Positions 27,249 through 36,313 of a DNA stretch of 64,000 nucleotides are shown in pieces (within the stretch, counting starts at the first letter, position 1; each line of letters starts with the position of its first letter). This DNA comes from Deltaproteobacteria bacterium (GTDB taxonomy: Bacteria; UBA10199; JADFYH01), in NCBI GenBank assembly GCA_015233135.1, contig JADFYH010000006.1, positions 1-64,000 on the forward strand, given 5' to 3'. A model generated the notes under the pieces. The model did no database searches, was not told the origin of the DNA, and saw only the letters and a program-made list of their open reading frames with translations. Made by a program: the position numbers and the translations under genes.

Positions 27249-27364
27249 CTCCTCCTCTTAAGCTAAGAGGAGGGTGGGAGGAGTTATGGTCCAATTGGAT
27301 GCAACTGCCATAACGCCCCCGAAATTGTTCTCACAATTTCCCCGTCTTAGCTTAAGAGGGGGAA
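27249..27364. repeat. TTAAGCTAAG palindromic element, copy B (hisI-HIT gap)
   Basis: Same outer arms (CCTCTTAAGCTAAGAGGAGG and CTTAGCTTAAGAGGGGG) and inner arms GTTATGG and CCATAACGCCCCC as copy A at 14876-14972. It adds an inner hairpin GAAATTGT-TCTC-ACAATTTC that copy A lacks. Confidence 0.8.
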
Positions 27365-27386
27365 ATAAAGGATTGGGTTTTATCTT

Positions 27387-27731
27387 ATGCCCTGCATCTT
27401 CTGCAAAATTATCCAAAAAGAAATCCCCTGCAAACTCGCCTACGAAGACGAGGAAATCCTCGCCTTTCACGATATTTCCCCCCAGGCGCCTATCCATATC
27501 TTGGTGATTCCCAAACAGCATTGCCCGACTCTGAATAGCGTGGAAAAAGATAATCTTGGCTTGATCTCCAAAATGTACGGCGTGGTTCAAAAAATAGTGA
27601 AGGAACAAAAAATTGACCAAAGCGGTTACCGCTGTGTCATCAACACCAACGCCCAAGGCGGCCAAACCGTGTTTCATCTACATCTGCATATTTTGGGGGG
27701 GAAGCAGTTGGGTGGGGGAATGGTGGGTTAA
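27387..27731 (+). CDS. HIT-family nucleotide hydrolase (HinT-like)
   Basis: A 114-residue histidine triad protein: CIFCKIIQKEIPCKLAYEDEEILAFHDISPQAPIHILVIPK, then the triad FHLHLHILGG. HinT proteins hydrolyse adenosine phosphoramidates and acyl-AMPs. The N-terminal CxxC suggests zinc binding. It follows the palindromic repeat and precedes rpsU. Confidence 0.93.
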   Translation: MPCIFCKIIQKEIPCKLAYEDEEILAFHDISPQAPIHILVIPKQHCPTLNSVEKDNLGLISKMYGVVQKIVKEQKIDQSGYRCVINTNAQGGQTVFHLHLHILGGKQLGGGMVG

Positions 27732-27860
27732 ACCCTTTCCTTGACACTCTCTGCTAAAATGAGTTTTAACAGCGCTTCAAAATTTTTACTGACTTTGGTG
27801 GCAGCCTAAGTAGGAATCAATGCCCCCACTTCAATTGCACCCGAGAGGAGTTGATTTTAA

Positions 27861-28055
27861 ATGCCAGGAATACGAATTAAAGAAGGCGAGTCGTTTGAAG
27901 CAGCGGTTCGTCGATTCAAAAAACAGTGTGAGAAAGCGGGGATTGTTTCGGAACTTCGCAAACGCGAACACTACGAAAAACCCAGCGTGAAGAAAAAGAA
28001 AAAAGAAGCCGCCGCACGCAAACGCTCCATGAAGAAAGTAAGGCGCGATTATTAG
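27861..28055 (+). CDS. rpsU: Ribosomal protein S21
   Basis: A 64-residue S21 of the small subunit: [43 protein letters not shown] followed by a basic tail. First gene of the classical rpsU-dnaG-rpoD cluster. A strong terminator follows at once, so most transcripts probably stop before the downstream genes, as in E. coli. Confidence 0.97.
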   Translation: MPGIRIKEGESFEAAVRRFKKQCEKAGIVSELRKREHYEKPSVKKKKKEAAARKRSMKKVRRDY

Positions 28056-28064
28056 CGCAAAAAG

Positions 28065-28089
28065 GCCTCCTGAAAAGGAGGCTTTTTTT
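28065..28089 (+). terminator. Rho-independent terminator after rpsU
   Basis: GCCTCC-TGAAAA-GGAGGC hairpin followed by seven T residues. Confidence 0.92.
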
Positions 28090-28151
28090 GTTCACTTCAC
28101 GCGAAATCCAACTAGACAGCCCCTCCTATTTAAAATACCCTTTCGGCATCT

Positions 28152-28457
28152 ATGGTATTTTTAGGAATAAAAAACACTCTTTTACGATTTGATTTCAAGG
28201 CACGGGGTTTGTTTTGGGATCATCCCAACATGACCAATGAAATATTTGCTTCGATACTCCAAGATCCTCAGGATACAGAATATACTTGGGCCATTTCACG
28301 TTTGTTTGAGAGGTTATCTTCTGTAGAAATACTCTCTTTATTTCGCTGGCCTCAAGTGGAACAAATGTTAAAACAGGCAAAATTACGCCCTGTCATTCTC
28401 AAACCTTGGGAGCATGCCCTTGAATATTTCCATCAAAAATCATCACGTGCTCGATAA
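28152..28457 (+). CDS. Probable antitoxin partner of AbiEii-type protein
   Basis: A 101-residue protein with FWDHPNMTNE..ILQDPQDTEYTWAISRLFERLSSVEILSLF, close to the small proteins (DUF6922-like) that precede AbiEii/AbiGii nucleotidyltransferases and act as their partner. It overlaps the next gene by 44 bases. The start is uncertain, because no ribosome site is clear at 28152 and an internal ATG at 28230 is possible. Confidence 0.55.
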   Translation: MVFLGIKNTLLRFDFKARGLFWDHPNMTNEIFASILQDPQDTEYTWAISRLFERLSSVEILSLFRWPQVEQMLKQAKLRPVILKPWEHALEYFHQKSSRAR

Positions 28458-29091
28458 AGATCTGCAGGCTTGTATTGAAGATTTTTTTGGGGAACGAAAT
28501 TGGAAGGGTCTTTATCTTACAGGAGGAACCTGTATTGCCGAATATTATTTTGGCCATCGAACGTCCATTGATATGGATATTTTTACACCAGACCCCGAAC
28601 TCTTTAGGGATGCTCGACGCCTTTTGATGCGTGAAGATTTTTTTCCTTTTGGGAAACTGAGTACACGAAGAAGTTTACCCGATTTTTCAGAATTTCTTCT
28701 CACCCGAGAAAATAAAGCTCCCATTAAAATAGATTTGGTTTTGGATATTCCTATCAGTTTGGGAGAAAAAATCCAATTCGGGTCCGTATGGCTCGATAGC
28801 CTTCCTGACTTGGTGGCCAATAAATTGGGCTGTTTGATTCAGAGAAATGAAATCAAAGATTATCTGGATCTTTATTACCTTTTACCCGCAATCAATTTAT
28901 CTCCTGCTCAACTGATGGAACTTGGGCAAAAAAAAGATGCGGGATTAGACCCCCTGATTCTTGCTCATCAAATCCAATATATTCAAAGCATTCCGAAGGC
29001 CCCCTCCATCTTTTTACCGAACTTGGCTTGGGAACAAGTTCAAGATTTTTTTGTAAAATTTCATGATGAACTTTTAGAGGGGCTGCATTAA
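28414..29091 (+). CDS. AbiEii/AbiGii-type nucleotidyltransferase
   Basis: A 225-residue protein of the MNT-fold group used as the toxic component in type IV toxin-antitoxin and abortive infection systems. Signatures are the glycine turn LTGGTCIAEYYFGHRTSIDMDIF (the D-x-D pair binds metal), then KIDLVLDIP with the third acid, and a helical end with DLVANKLGCLIQRNEIKDYLDLYYLL. Located between rpsU and dnaG, where normally nothing or other housekeeping genes sit, so it is likely an insertion. Confidence 0.75.
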   Translation: MPLNISIKNHHVLDKDLQACIEDFFGERNWKGLYLTGGTCIAEYYFGHRTSIDMDIFTPDPELFRDARRLLMREDFFPFGKLSTRRSLPDFSEFLLTRENKAPIKIDLVLDIPISLGEKIQFGSVWLDSLPDLVANKLGCLIQRNEIKDYLDLYYLLPAINLSPAQLMELGQKKDAGLDPLILAHQIQYIQSIPKAPSIFLPNLAWEQVQDFFVKFHDELLEGLH

Positions 29092-29168
29092 AAAATCGGA
29101 TGGGATGACATCCTTTGCGACTTTAAGCCCCTTGCCAGCCTTCCCGCTTCATGATTTAAGCCTATTTC

Positions 29169-30938
29169 GTGAAAAACTTTTCTTCCACCCATCTTGAATC
29201 CATTAAAAATCAGCTCGACATTGTGGATCTTATCTCTCAATATCTGCCTCTCAAAAAGGCCGGGGCCAATTACAAGGGGGCCTGCCTTTTTCATTCTGAA
29301 AAAACAGCCTCTTTTATAGTGAGCCCCGCCAAGCAGATTTTTCACTGTTTTGGTTGTCATGAGGGAGGAGATATTTTTGGTTTTCTGATGAAAACCGAGC
29401 ATCTGAATTTTCCGGAGGCCGTCGAAAAATTAGCCGAAAGAGCGGGAATTAACTTAGAAGATAAAGATCCCCATCAAAAAGCTAAGCCTTTTGAAAACAA
29501 GGAACACCTTTACCAGGCCAATCGCCTGGCGGCCTGGCATTATCATCAGCAGCTGCTTAAATCACCTGAGGCAGAAAAGGCGCGGGCTTATTTAAGCGAT
29601 CGGGGAGTGGAGCAAAAGCAGATTGAAAATTTTCGTCTGGGCTATTGTGGGGATCAAACCAAAGAATTGTTGCAGCTTTACGAGAGCAAAAATATCCCTT
29701 TAGAAGCAGCATGTAAAGTGGGTATTTTAAAAGAAGGCCATCATGGTCTCTACGAGGCCTTTCGACATCGGGTGATCTTTCCCATTTTTAATAGCGATCA
29801 AAAGGCCATTGGTCTGGGGGGGCGTATTCTTCCTGGAGATACCAGTCCAGCCAAGTACATTAACAGCTCTGAATCCCCCATCTACGATAAAAGCGCCAAT
29901 TTATTCGGGCTGCAGCTCGCCAAAGAGGCCATCCGCAAAAACAAACGGGTAATTGTTGTAGAAGGATATTTAGATGTGCTCACCCTGCACCAATTTGGTT
30001 TTCAAGAAAGTGTAGCCCCTTTGGGAACCGCGCTTACTTCGAGGCAGGTGAATTTAATCAAACGCCATAGCGAAGAAATTATCTTACTTTTTGATGGCGA
30101 TACCGCCGGTTGGAAGGCTGCTGAAAGAAGCCTGGGGCTTTGTCTGGATCAGGGGCTTTCTCCCAAGGTAGTTCTTTTGCCAGAAGGAGAAGATCCGGAC
30201 AGTTTTTTGCGCAAACAAGGTGCAGAAGCCTTTCAAGCCCGCCTCAGAGATTTGAAGAATTTATTGCGCGTGGTGATCGACAAGACGCTCTTTAAAGTGG
30301 GCAGCAATAGCCCGGAAGGAAAGGCCAGGGCTCTAAAAGAGTTGGGCCCTTATCTTCAAAAATTAAAAAGTTCCATCGAACGCAATCTGCACATTCAATA
30401 TTTGTCCGAAAAATGGGCCTTACCCCAAGATTGGATCTTCGAAGAGCTGGGCCTCAAAAAGATCAGCGTTGTCAAAGCAATCAAAGGCAGCCAGCTCTTA
30501 TCTTCTAAAATAAGTGTGGAACAAACTTTTTTCGAAATCTATCTCAATTTTGTCACCCTGCGAAATAGCTTAAAGCGGCTGATTCAAGTGGAGTGCTTCG
30601 AAGAAGGCCTCTACCGGCAATTGGCAGATTTTTTATGGAAGGATGCAACGTTAGATAATCTGTCTGCCGATCAGCTTTTAGAACGTTGCAGCGACGAAAA
30701 CCTGAAAAAACTGATTCAAGGCTTGAGTGTTTTACAAAGTGAACAGGTAGCAGATACGGCCTCTCAGGTAGCCCTGGATTGTATCTATAAAATGAAAAAA
30801 AGCCGACTCAAAGAAAAACTCACCTTTATTTCGCAACAGATCCAGGAAGCCGAGCTGAATCAACACTTTGAAGATTTGCCAAACTTGGTAAATAACAAGC
30901 AACTTATTTTGAAAGCAATCGATGATATCAAAGCCTGA
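29169..30938 (+). CDS. dnaG: DNA primase
   Basis: A 589-residue DnaG that makes RNA primers at the replication fork. CHC2 zinc finger with C39, H42, C60 and C63 (CLFHSEKTASF, so the usual prolines of CPFHxExTPSF are replaced by L and A). The TOPRIM core has VVEGYLDVL and LLFDGDTAGWKAA. The C-terminal helicase-binding domain follows with low similarity. It starts at a GTG. Second gene of the conserved cluster. Confidence 0.96.
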   Translation: MKNFSSTHLESIKNQLDIVDLISQYLPLKKAGANYKGACLFHSEKTASFIVSPAKQIFHCFGCHEGGDIFGFLMKTEHLNFPEAVEKLAERAGINLEDKDPHQKAKPFENKEHLYQANRLAAWHYHQQLLKSPEAEKARAYLSDRGVEQKQIENFRLGYCGDQTKELLQLYESKNIPLEAACKVGILKEGHHGLYEAFRHRVIFPIFNSDQKAIGLGGRILPGDTSPAKYINSSESPIYDKSANLFGLQLAKEAIRKNKRVIVVEGYLDVLTLHQFGFQESVAPLGTALTSRQVNLIKRHSEEIILLFDGDTAGWKAAERSLGLCLDQGLSPKVVLLPEGEDPDSFLRKQGAEAFQARLRDLKNLLRVVIDKTLFKVGSNSPEGKARALKELGPYLQKLKSSIERNLHIQYLSEKWALPQDWIFEELGLKKISVVKAIKGSQLLSSKISVEQTFFEIYLNFVTLRNSLKRLIQVECFEEGLYRQLADFLWKDATLDNLSADQLLERCSDENLKKLIQGLSVLQSEQVADTASQVALDCIYKMKKSRLKEKLTFISQQIQEAELNQHFEDLPNLVNNKQLILKAIDDIKA

Positions 30939-30980
30939 TTAAAGGATATAAAACACAAATTTTACTTGCACCTACTCGCG

Positions 30981-31000
30981 TTCTCCCTTAGCAGGGAGAA
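30981..31000 (+). promoter_or_regulatory. Hairpin in dnaG-rpoD gap
   Basis: TTCTCCC-TTAGCA-GGGAGAA, a 7-bp stem ending 23 bases before the rpoD start. It has no proper T tract, so it may be a processing or attenuation site. Confidence 0.45.
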
Positions 31001-31022
31001 TTCATTTTCTGCCGGAGTTCCT

Positions 31023-32855
31023 ATGCAAAGAGAAAAACCAAAAGAAGTTCAGCAACTTATTGATATTGCGAAAGAGAAAGGCTTTGTCACCTATGAAGAA
31101 GTGAACGACCTCCTTCCTGAAGACCTCACAAATGCCAACGAAATTGACGATGTGCTTTCGATGTTTGACGATTTAGACATCGAAGTGGTGGAAAGCGAAG
31201 AAGATGTAAAGCCCAAGAGCAACGTCAAAAAGAAGGGCTCTCCCTCGCTGCCCCCCACAGAGGCGGAAACCGCTGCCAATAAAGAGCAACAAGAAGAAGA
31301 GGCCGAGGCAGAAGAAGAAGCCGCTGCGGCTGCCGTAGCCGCTGCCACTGAAGCTTACTCTAAATCGACCGATCCCGTTCGCATGTATCTGCGTAAAATG
31401 GGAGCAGTGCCTTTGCTAACTCGTGAAGGTGAAGTAGAAATCGCCAAAAAAATTGAAGTGCATGAGGATGCCGTTTTAGACAAACTGCTCACTTCCCCCA
31501 TCGGCATCAAGGAAATCATAGACCTGGCCGAACAAATTAAAAAAGGCAAAATCCACCTTACCGAAATTATCAAAGATTTGGAAGACGTGAACACCAGCGA
31601 AGAGGAATTTGATGAAACCGTTCATCGCGTTCGCATTCTGAAATTGCTGCAAAAGTTCAAACTCCTTTCTCAAAATCACCAAAAATTTGCCAAAAAAGTG
31701 GCGGCTCTCAAAGAAGGCGGAAAAGCCCTCGACAAAAATCGGGAGGCCCTGAAAAAATCGCAAGGGGCCATGCTGGAGTGCATCAAAGAAATTCGCTTAA
31801 ATCGACGCAGCCTTGATAAAATCACAGAAAAGCTGAAAGAAGTGGTAGAACTGATCGCCGCCGAAGAAAGAATTATTCACAACTATGCACATCAGCTTAA
31901 AATCAAACCCGAAGAAATTCGTGAAAAAATGAAGGTGGTGAAACGCAGTGAATATGCCTTTAAAAAGTTGATGCGCGAATCCAAGATCTCCAAAGAGAGC
32001 ATCAATGACACTCTAAAAAATATCGCCGCCAGCGATAAAAAAATTAAAACGCTGGAGAGCGAATACGGACATTCGGCACTTTCCCTGGGCAACGTTTATA
32101 AAGAGATCAAGAAGGAAGAATTTCTCGCGGACATTGCAAAATCCGAGCTGGTGGAAGCCAACCTGCGCCTGGTGGTAAGCATTGCAAAGAAATATACCAA
32201 CCGCGGGCTTCAATTTTTGGACCTTATCCAGGAAGGGAATATTGGCCTCATGAAGGCCGTCGACAAATTTGAATATCAGCGCGGCTACAAATTTTCGACT
32301 TATGCCACCTGGTGGATTCGCCAGGCCATTACCCGCGCTATTGCCGATCAGGCCCGCACGATTCGTATTCCCGTGCACATGATCGAAACGATCAACAAAC
32401 TGGTGCGCACCTCGCGTTACCTGGTGCAGGAACTCGGGCGCGAGCCTTCTCCGGAAGAAATTGCAGAGAAGATGGAAATGCCGCTGGAGAAGGTGCGTAA
32501 GGTCTTAAAAATTGCCAAAGAACCCATTTCCTTGGAAACCCCCATTGGTGAAGAAGAAGATTCTCATTTAGGGGATTTCATCGAAGACAAATCGATCTTA
32601 AATCCGTCGGATGCTGTGGTAAATATGAGCCTGGCCGACACTACCGCCGGTGTGCTTTCTACCCTAACCCCGCGCGAAGAAAAAGTACTGCGCATGCGCT
32701 TTGGCATTGGAGAACGCTCCGATCACACCTTAGAAGAAGTGGGCCGCGATTTTCAGGTCACCCGTGAACGTATTCGTCAGATTGAAGCGAAGGCTTTAAG
32801 AAAACTGAGACATCCTTCACGAGCGAAGAAGTTGAAAACTTTTGTAGATTGGTAG
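31023..32855 (+). CDS. rpoD: RNA polymerase sigma-70 factor
   Basis: A 610-residue primary sigma factor. Region 1.1 at the N-terminus, an acidic Glu/Ala-rich stretch at about 75-115, region 1.2 ([29 protein letters not shown]), a non-conserved coiled region, region 2 ([58 protein letters not shown], with 2.4 after it), region 3 and region 4.2 ([30 protein letters not shown]). The ATG at 31023 has GGAG 5 bases upstream. Last gene of the cluster. Confidence 0.97.
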   Translation: MQREKPKEVQQLIDIAKEKGFVTYEEVNDLLPEDLTNANEIDDVLSMFDDLDIEVVESEEDVKPKSNVKKKGSPSLPPTEAETAANKEQQEEEAEAEEEAAAAAVAAATEAYSKSTDPVRMYLRKMGAVPLLTREGEVEIAKKIEVHEDAVLDKLLTSPIGIKEIIDLAEQIKKGKIHLTEIIKDLEDVNTSEEEFDETVHRVRILKLLQKFKLLSQNHQKFAKKVAALKEGGKALDKNREALKKSQGAMLECIKEIRLNRRSLDKITEKLKEVVELIAAEERIIHNYAHQLKIKPEEIREKMKVVKRSEYAFKKLMRESKISKESINDTLKNIAASDKKIKTLESEYGHSALSLGNVYKEIKKEEFLADIAKSELVEANLRLVVSIAKKYTNRGLQFLDLIQEGNIGLMKAVDKFEYQRGYKFSTYATWWIRQAITRAIADQARTIRIPVHMIETINKLVRTSRYLVQELGREPSPEEIAEKMEMPLEKVRKVLKIAKEPISLETPIGEEEDSHLGDFIEDKSILNPSDAVVNMSLADTTAGVLSTLTPREEKVLRMRFGIGERSDHTLEEVGRDFQVTRERIRQIEAKALRKLRHPSRAKKLKTFVDW

Positions 32856-32939
32856 AAAAGGAAAGCCGACACTTTGCGCCGCGTTGTAGAAATTTTCTTT
32901 AGGCAATTAGGTTCATAGTATTAAGCAATTATTAAAGGA

Positions 32940-33056
32940 GGCTTTTCAAAAAAGCTCAGCTGCAAGACGGACCGCAGTGAGCGACCGGAGCGTAGCAGAC
33001 GCTACGTGAGGATCGCGATCGAGGACCAACGCAGCAGATGACTTTTTTGGGAAGCC
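32940..33056. repeat. 117-base long-stem palindromic element
   Basis: Ends GGCTTTTCAAAAAAG and CTTTTTTGGGAAGCC pair over 15 bases (two as G-U). An inner CGTAGC-AGAC-GCTACG hairpin and a GATCGCGATC palindrome lie within. It is followed 7 bases later by the tRNA. It looks like a mobile structured repeat or an unannotated RNA. The rest of the 32856-33063 gap has no gene. Confidence 0.6.
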
Positions 33057-33063
33057 GACACTG

Positions 33064-33137
33064 GCGCCTATAGCTCAGCTGGTTAGAGCTCCCGGCTCAT
33101 AACCGGGCTGTCCCAGGTTCAAATCCTGGTGGGCGCA
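33064..33137 (+). tRNA. tRNA with CAU anticodon (Met elongator or Ile2)
   Basis: Full cloverleaf. Acceptor GCGCCTA pairs with TGGGCGC; D stem GCTC/GAGC; anticodon stem CCCGG/CCGGG with loop CTCATAA; T stem CCAGG/CCTGG with loop TTCAAAT; discriminator A. CCA is not encoded. CAU could be elongator Met or lysidine-modified Ile2, which I cannot separate by eye. It is not an initiator, because the acceptor ends in a normal pair and the anticodon stem has no GGG/CCC run. Confidence 0.95.
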
Positions 33138-33171
33138 TTGTAAATTTAGATGAAAAAATCAGAGGACTTTT

Positions 33172-33897
33172 ATGAGCGACAACACTCTTTCCTTAAGGGA
33201 AAGTTTACTAAAACTTGCAGGTTTTTCTGATCTAGAATCCAGAATTTTCCAGCTCAAAGATCTGATTGAATCCCCCCCTGATGAACTGACCCAGAAAACT
33301 CAGTTGCTAGGAACACTGCAAAAAAAATTCGAGCAAAAAAAACAAAATTTTCAAGAACTGGAATCCAAAAACAACGAACTGGGCCGCCTTTTTCAAGAGG
33401 ATCAAGAAAAAATAAAAATTAAAGAAACTCGCATCTTCGAAATTAAAACCACCAAAGAATATCAAGCTGCCAGCAAAGAGATCTCCGATGGAAAACGCAC
33501 GAACATCGAGCGCGAAAAGCAGAGACTGCTGCTGATGGAAGAAATCGAAAAACTAAAGCAGGAACTCGCCCCTCTTGAAGCAGAGCTGACTGAGTTGAGT
33601 AGTGGTGTTAAAAACATGAGTAGCCGATTGGAAGAGGAACGCGTTTCACATCGCAAGGAACTGGAAGAAGCAGAAAACACAAAAAAACAACTATTGAATG
33701 CAGTGGAGAGGCCACTCATCGAACGCTATGAACGCGTACTCTCTCGCAGACGCCCTGCAGTGGCTCCTGTAAGGGCCGGTACTTGCGAAGAATGCAACGT
33801 CCATTTACCTCCGCAAATGTATATTGAACTTCAGAAATGCTTGGAAATTATCAACTGCCCTTCCTGTATGAGAATTTTGTATGTCCCCCTGGAATAA
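33172..33897 (+). CDS. Coiled-coil protein with C4 zinc ribbon
   Basis: A 241-residue protein: long coiled coil (about 15-185) and a C-terminal C4 zinc ribbon (CEECN...NCPSC). This is the conserved DUF164/zf-RING_7-like family of bacteria, also known from chlamydial CT398. Function is unsettled; links to sigma-54 and secretion have been proposed in Chlamydia. It is often near rnpB in deltaproteobacterial-like genomes, as it is here. Confidence 0.8.
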   Translation: MSDNTLSLRESLLKLAGFSDLESRIFQLKDLIESPPDELTQKTQLLGTLQKKFEQKKQNFQELESKNNELGRLFQEDQEKIKIKETRIFEIKTTKEYQAASKEISDGKRTNIEREKQRLLLMEEIEKLKQELAPLEAELTELSSGVKNMSSRLEEERVSHRKELEEAENTKKQLLNAVERPLIERYERVLSRRRPAVAPVRAGTCEECNVHLPPQMYIELQKCLEIINCPSCMRILYVPLE

Positions 33898-33940
33898 ATC
33901 CTTACTGGCAGCTGACAACTGTCCACTAGCAACTTCCACT

Positions 33941-34324
33941 AAGCTGGGCCGATAAGCCGGATTCTGTCCTTGTTTGCAAGGGAAGATCATTTCTCTAGGC
34001 CTTGAATTACTCCAAGGCTCAAGCGACCTACCCTCCACGCAAACTCCATGAGGCTATAGCTTTTCATGGAATTCACTCCGCGGGTAGCGAAGTACTCTCG
34101 ACTAGTCGGGAGACTCGTGGACTACTTGGTCTTGCACCCGATGGGGTTTACCGGATTTCACTACGCATTCCGATTTTGCAATCGGAACCATACATACTTT
34201 CTGTTGCACTTTCCGTCGCCTCACAACGCCAGGTCGTTAACCTGCATCGTACCCTTTGGTGTCCGGACTTTCCTCACCCAGAAATCCTGCCAGGATTTCT
34301 GGACGCGATCTTCTGGCCCAGCTT
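33941..34324 (-). ncRNA. rnpB: RNase P RNA, bacterial type A
   Basis: The RNA matures the 5' ends of tRNAs. On the minus strand it begins AAGCTGGGCC and ends GGCCCAGCTT, a perfect 10-bp P1 helix that may extend a few pairs further on each side. The 3' part carries the conserved ACAGAATCCGGCTTATCGG, and the P4 and CR regions are visible (GAGGAAAGTCCGG and the GTGGAGGGTAGGTCGC turn). Its 5' end is about 44 bases after the flagellin stop. The Rfam model would settle the exact ends. Confidence 0.95.
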
Positions 34325-34368
34325 AATGGGAGTTGCCAGCAGTCAGCAACGTTCGTCAATTGAGCACT

Positions 34369-35052
34369 TCAGGCAATCAAATTCAAGAGCGATTTTTTTT
34401 GTTCATTAGTCCTCTGCAATACCTTTAGGACCAAGGCTCTATTTACTTGCAGCGTCATATTATTGGATGCTTCGGATGCAAATTCAGTATCTTGAATCGA
34501 CGAACGCGCTTGAGATAGATTTTCCTGCGCCGTCTGATTGGCTCGAGAATCTGCTTCCAGAGCTTGGGATTCCGATCCAGACGCCGCAAGTTGTGAGGCA
34601 ATATGCTCAATGGCCAAATCCAGAGAGCCAATCGAGTTTTTTGCTTCTGTGCTCGAGCTGAGATCGATTGAAGGAGCCGCCGATCCCATGGCTGCCAAAT
34701 TGTCATTGGCTTGCCCCACGATCACTTGTCTGGAACCTGAATCCACAGAGCTATCCGAAGCCTGAACCGCAAGATCCCTTAAATTCTGAAGCTGTTCCAA
34801 ATTTTGAAACAAGCCTCCTTCGGATACCCCCAAGGCCCCTTGAGCCTGCTCATTCATACTTTGATTGATCTGAGATTCATTGATAGAAGAAGTTAAACTT
34901 TCTGCCCTGAGCAAACCCACCACATCGTCATAGGCCTGGTTAATACGGTTTCCGCTAGAAAGTTTTTCATTGCTCTTCTCTAGCTTTTTACCGATTTGCC
35001 CCAACTGTCCGAGCGACCGAAGTGCATCGTTGCTATTTATGCCTATTCCCAT
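34369..35052 (-). CDS. Short flagellin-like protein
   Basis: A 227-residue protein with flagellin N-terminal (LEKSNEKLSSGNRINQAYDDVVGLLRAESL.., LQNLRDLAVQASD) and C-terminal (DTEFASEASNNMTLQVNRALVLKVLQRTNEQKKSLLNLI) D0/D1 helices and no D2/D3 insert. It is close to the smallest size for a filament subunit. The first residues (MGIGINSNDALRSL) differ from normal flagellin starts. I chose the ATG at 35052, which has GGGGG 5 bases upstream. No other flagellar gene is in the window. A sigma-28 promoter was not found. Confidence 0.8.
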   Translation of the reverse strand: MGIGINSNDALRSLGQLGQIGKKLEKSNEKLSSGNRINQAYDDVVGLLRAESLTSSINESQINQSMNEQAQGALGVSEGGLFQNLEQLQNLRDLAVQASDSSVDSGSRQVIVGQANDNLAAMGSAAPSIDLSSSTEAKNSIGSLDLAIEHIASQLAASGSESQALEADSRANQTAQENLSQARSSIQDTEFASEASNNMTLQVNRALVLKVLQRTNEQKKSLLNLIA

Positions 35053-35262
35053 ATTTTCCCCCTTTCTTGTGGTTTTACAGCCCGGCATACTAAAGAACGG
35101 AAGATCAAAAAAATACTTGAGGATTTTTTTTCAATTTTTTTTGTATGGAAGTATTAAGAAAAGTAAAACCAAGTGAAAAATAATGCCTAAAAATCATGAT
35201 AAAAGCATTGCGCAAAAGCGGTGATGTGATTTATCAAAAAAATAAATCCAATTAGGAGTCCC

Positions 35263-36303
35263 ATGAATTTCAAAACCATCGCCTGGAAAAACGACAAGGT
35301 AGTTCTCATCGACCAACGCAAACTTCCCCGTGAAGAAATTTATATGGAGTATTCCGACTACAAAGCCTTGGCCTCCGCCATTAAAAACATGGTGGTACGC
35401 GGTGCGCCGGCTATTGGTGTTGCCGGAGCCATGGGGGTGGCCCTGGGAGCCTTGGGGGTGGATGCCAAAACTCAGGAAGACTTCATTATCAAAATGAATA
35501 AAATCTGCAACATTCTCATCTCCACCCGGCCCACAGCGGTGAATCTGGCCTGGGGCGTAAAGCGCATGCAGCAGATTTATCTGAATGCCAAAGATTTCAA
35601 TCAGGAAAAAGTAAAACAAGTTCTGGTTCAAGAAGCCTTGAATATTTTTGAAGAAGACGTCTCGCTTTGTAAAAAAATCGGTGAACAGGGAGAAAAACTT
35701 TTTGAGGATGGAGATACGGTGCTTACTCACTGCAACGCAGGCGCTCTGGCAACGGCGGGACAAGGCACTGCCCTCTCGCCCATCTACGAAGCGTATCGAA
35801 GAGGAAAAAAAATCAGGATGTTTGCGGATGAAACGCGCCCCTTTCTTCAAGGCGCAAGACTGACTGCTTGGGAGCTGATGAAGAACAATGTGGAGGTGAC
35901 TTTGATTCCCGATGTGGCTGCAGCCTCTCTGATGCGTCAGGGCTTGATTCAGAAAGTCATCGTGGGAGCCGATCGTATTGTAGCCAATGGCGATTTTGCC
36001 AATAAAATTGGGACTTATTCGGTGGCGCTTGCGGCTAAAACCCACCACATCCCTTTTTATGTCGCTGCACCTTTCTCAACCCTTGATTGGGAAATGCAGA
36101 GCGGCGCCGAAATTCCTATTGAAGAAAGACCTGCGGATGAAGTAACAAATTTTTTTGAGCAACGCACAGCACCCGAAAATGTTAAAGTGAGAAATCCAGC
36201 TTTTGATGTGACTCCAAATGATTTAGTCACCGGAATCATTACAGAGCGTGGAGTGGTGAGCGCACCTTTTAAAGAAAATTTAAAGAAACTTTACGAGAGA
36301 TAA
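35263..36303 (+). CDS. mtnA: Methylthioribose-1-phosphate isomerase
   Basis: A 346-residue MtnA, which turns 5-methylthioribose-1-phosphate into the ribulose form in methionine salvage. Signatures are RGAPAIGVAGAMGVALG, RPTAVNLAWGV, LTHCNAGALATAGQGTAL (catalytic Cys), DETRPFLQGARLTAWEL and VGADRIVANGDFANKIGTY (catalytic Asp). Normal length. No other mtn gene is seen. Confidence 0.96.
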   Translation: MNFKTIAWKNDKVVLIDQRKLPREEIYMEYSDYKALASAIKNMVVRGAPAIGVAGAMGVALGALGVDAKTQEDFIIKMNKICNILISTRPTAVNLAWGVKRMQQIYLNAKDFNQEKVKQVLVQEALNIFEEDVSLCKKIGEQGEKLFEDGDTVLTHCNAGALATAGQGTALSPIYEAYRRGKKIRMFADETRPFLQGARLTAWELMKNNVEVTLIPDVAAASLMRQGLIQKVIVGADRIVANGDFANKIGTYSVALAAKTHHIPFYVAAPFSTLDWEMQSGAEIPIEERPADEVTNFFEQRTAPENVKVRNPAFDVTPNDLVTGIITERGVVSAPFKENLKKLYER

Positions 36304-36313
36304 GGATGTACTT

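Noticed and set aside
33064-33137. Initiator tRNA-fMet
   Set aside because: The first acceptor pair is a normal G-C and the anticodon stem lacks the three G-C pairs of initiators in the right place.
35053-35262. Sigma-28 flagellar promoter before the flagellin-like gene
   Set aside because: No TAAA-N15-GCCGATAA-like match could be found on the minus strand.
35194-36048. 284-residue reverse ORF over mtnA
   Set aside because: mtnA is a clear full-length gene on the other strand; the reverse frame has no family features or ribosome site.
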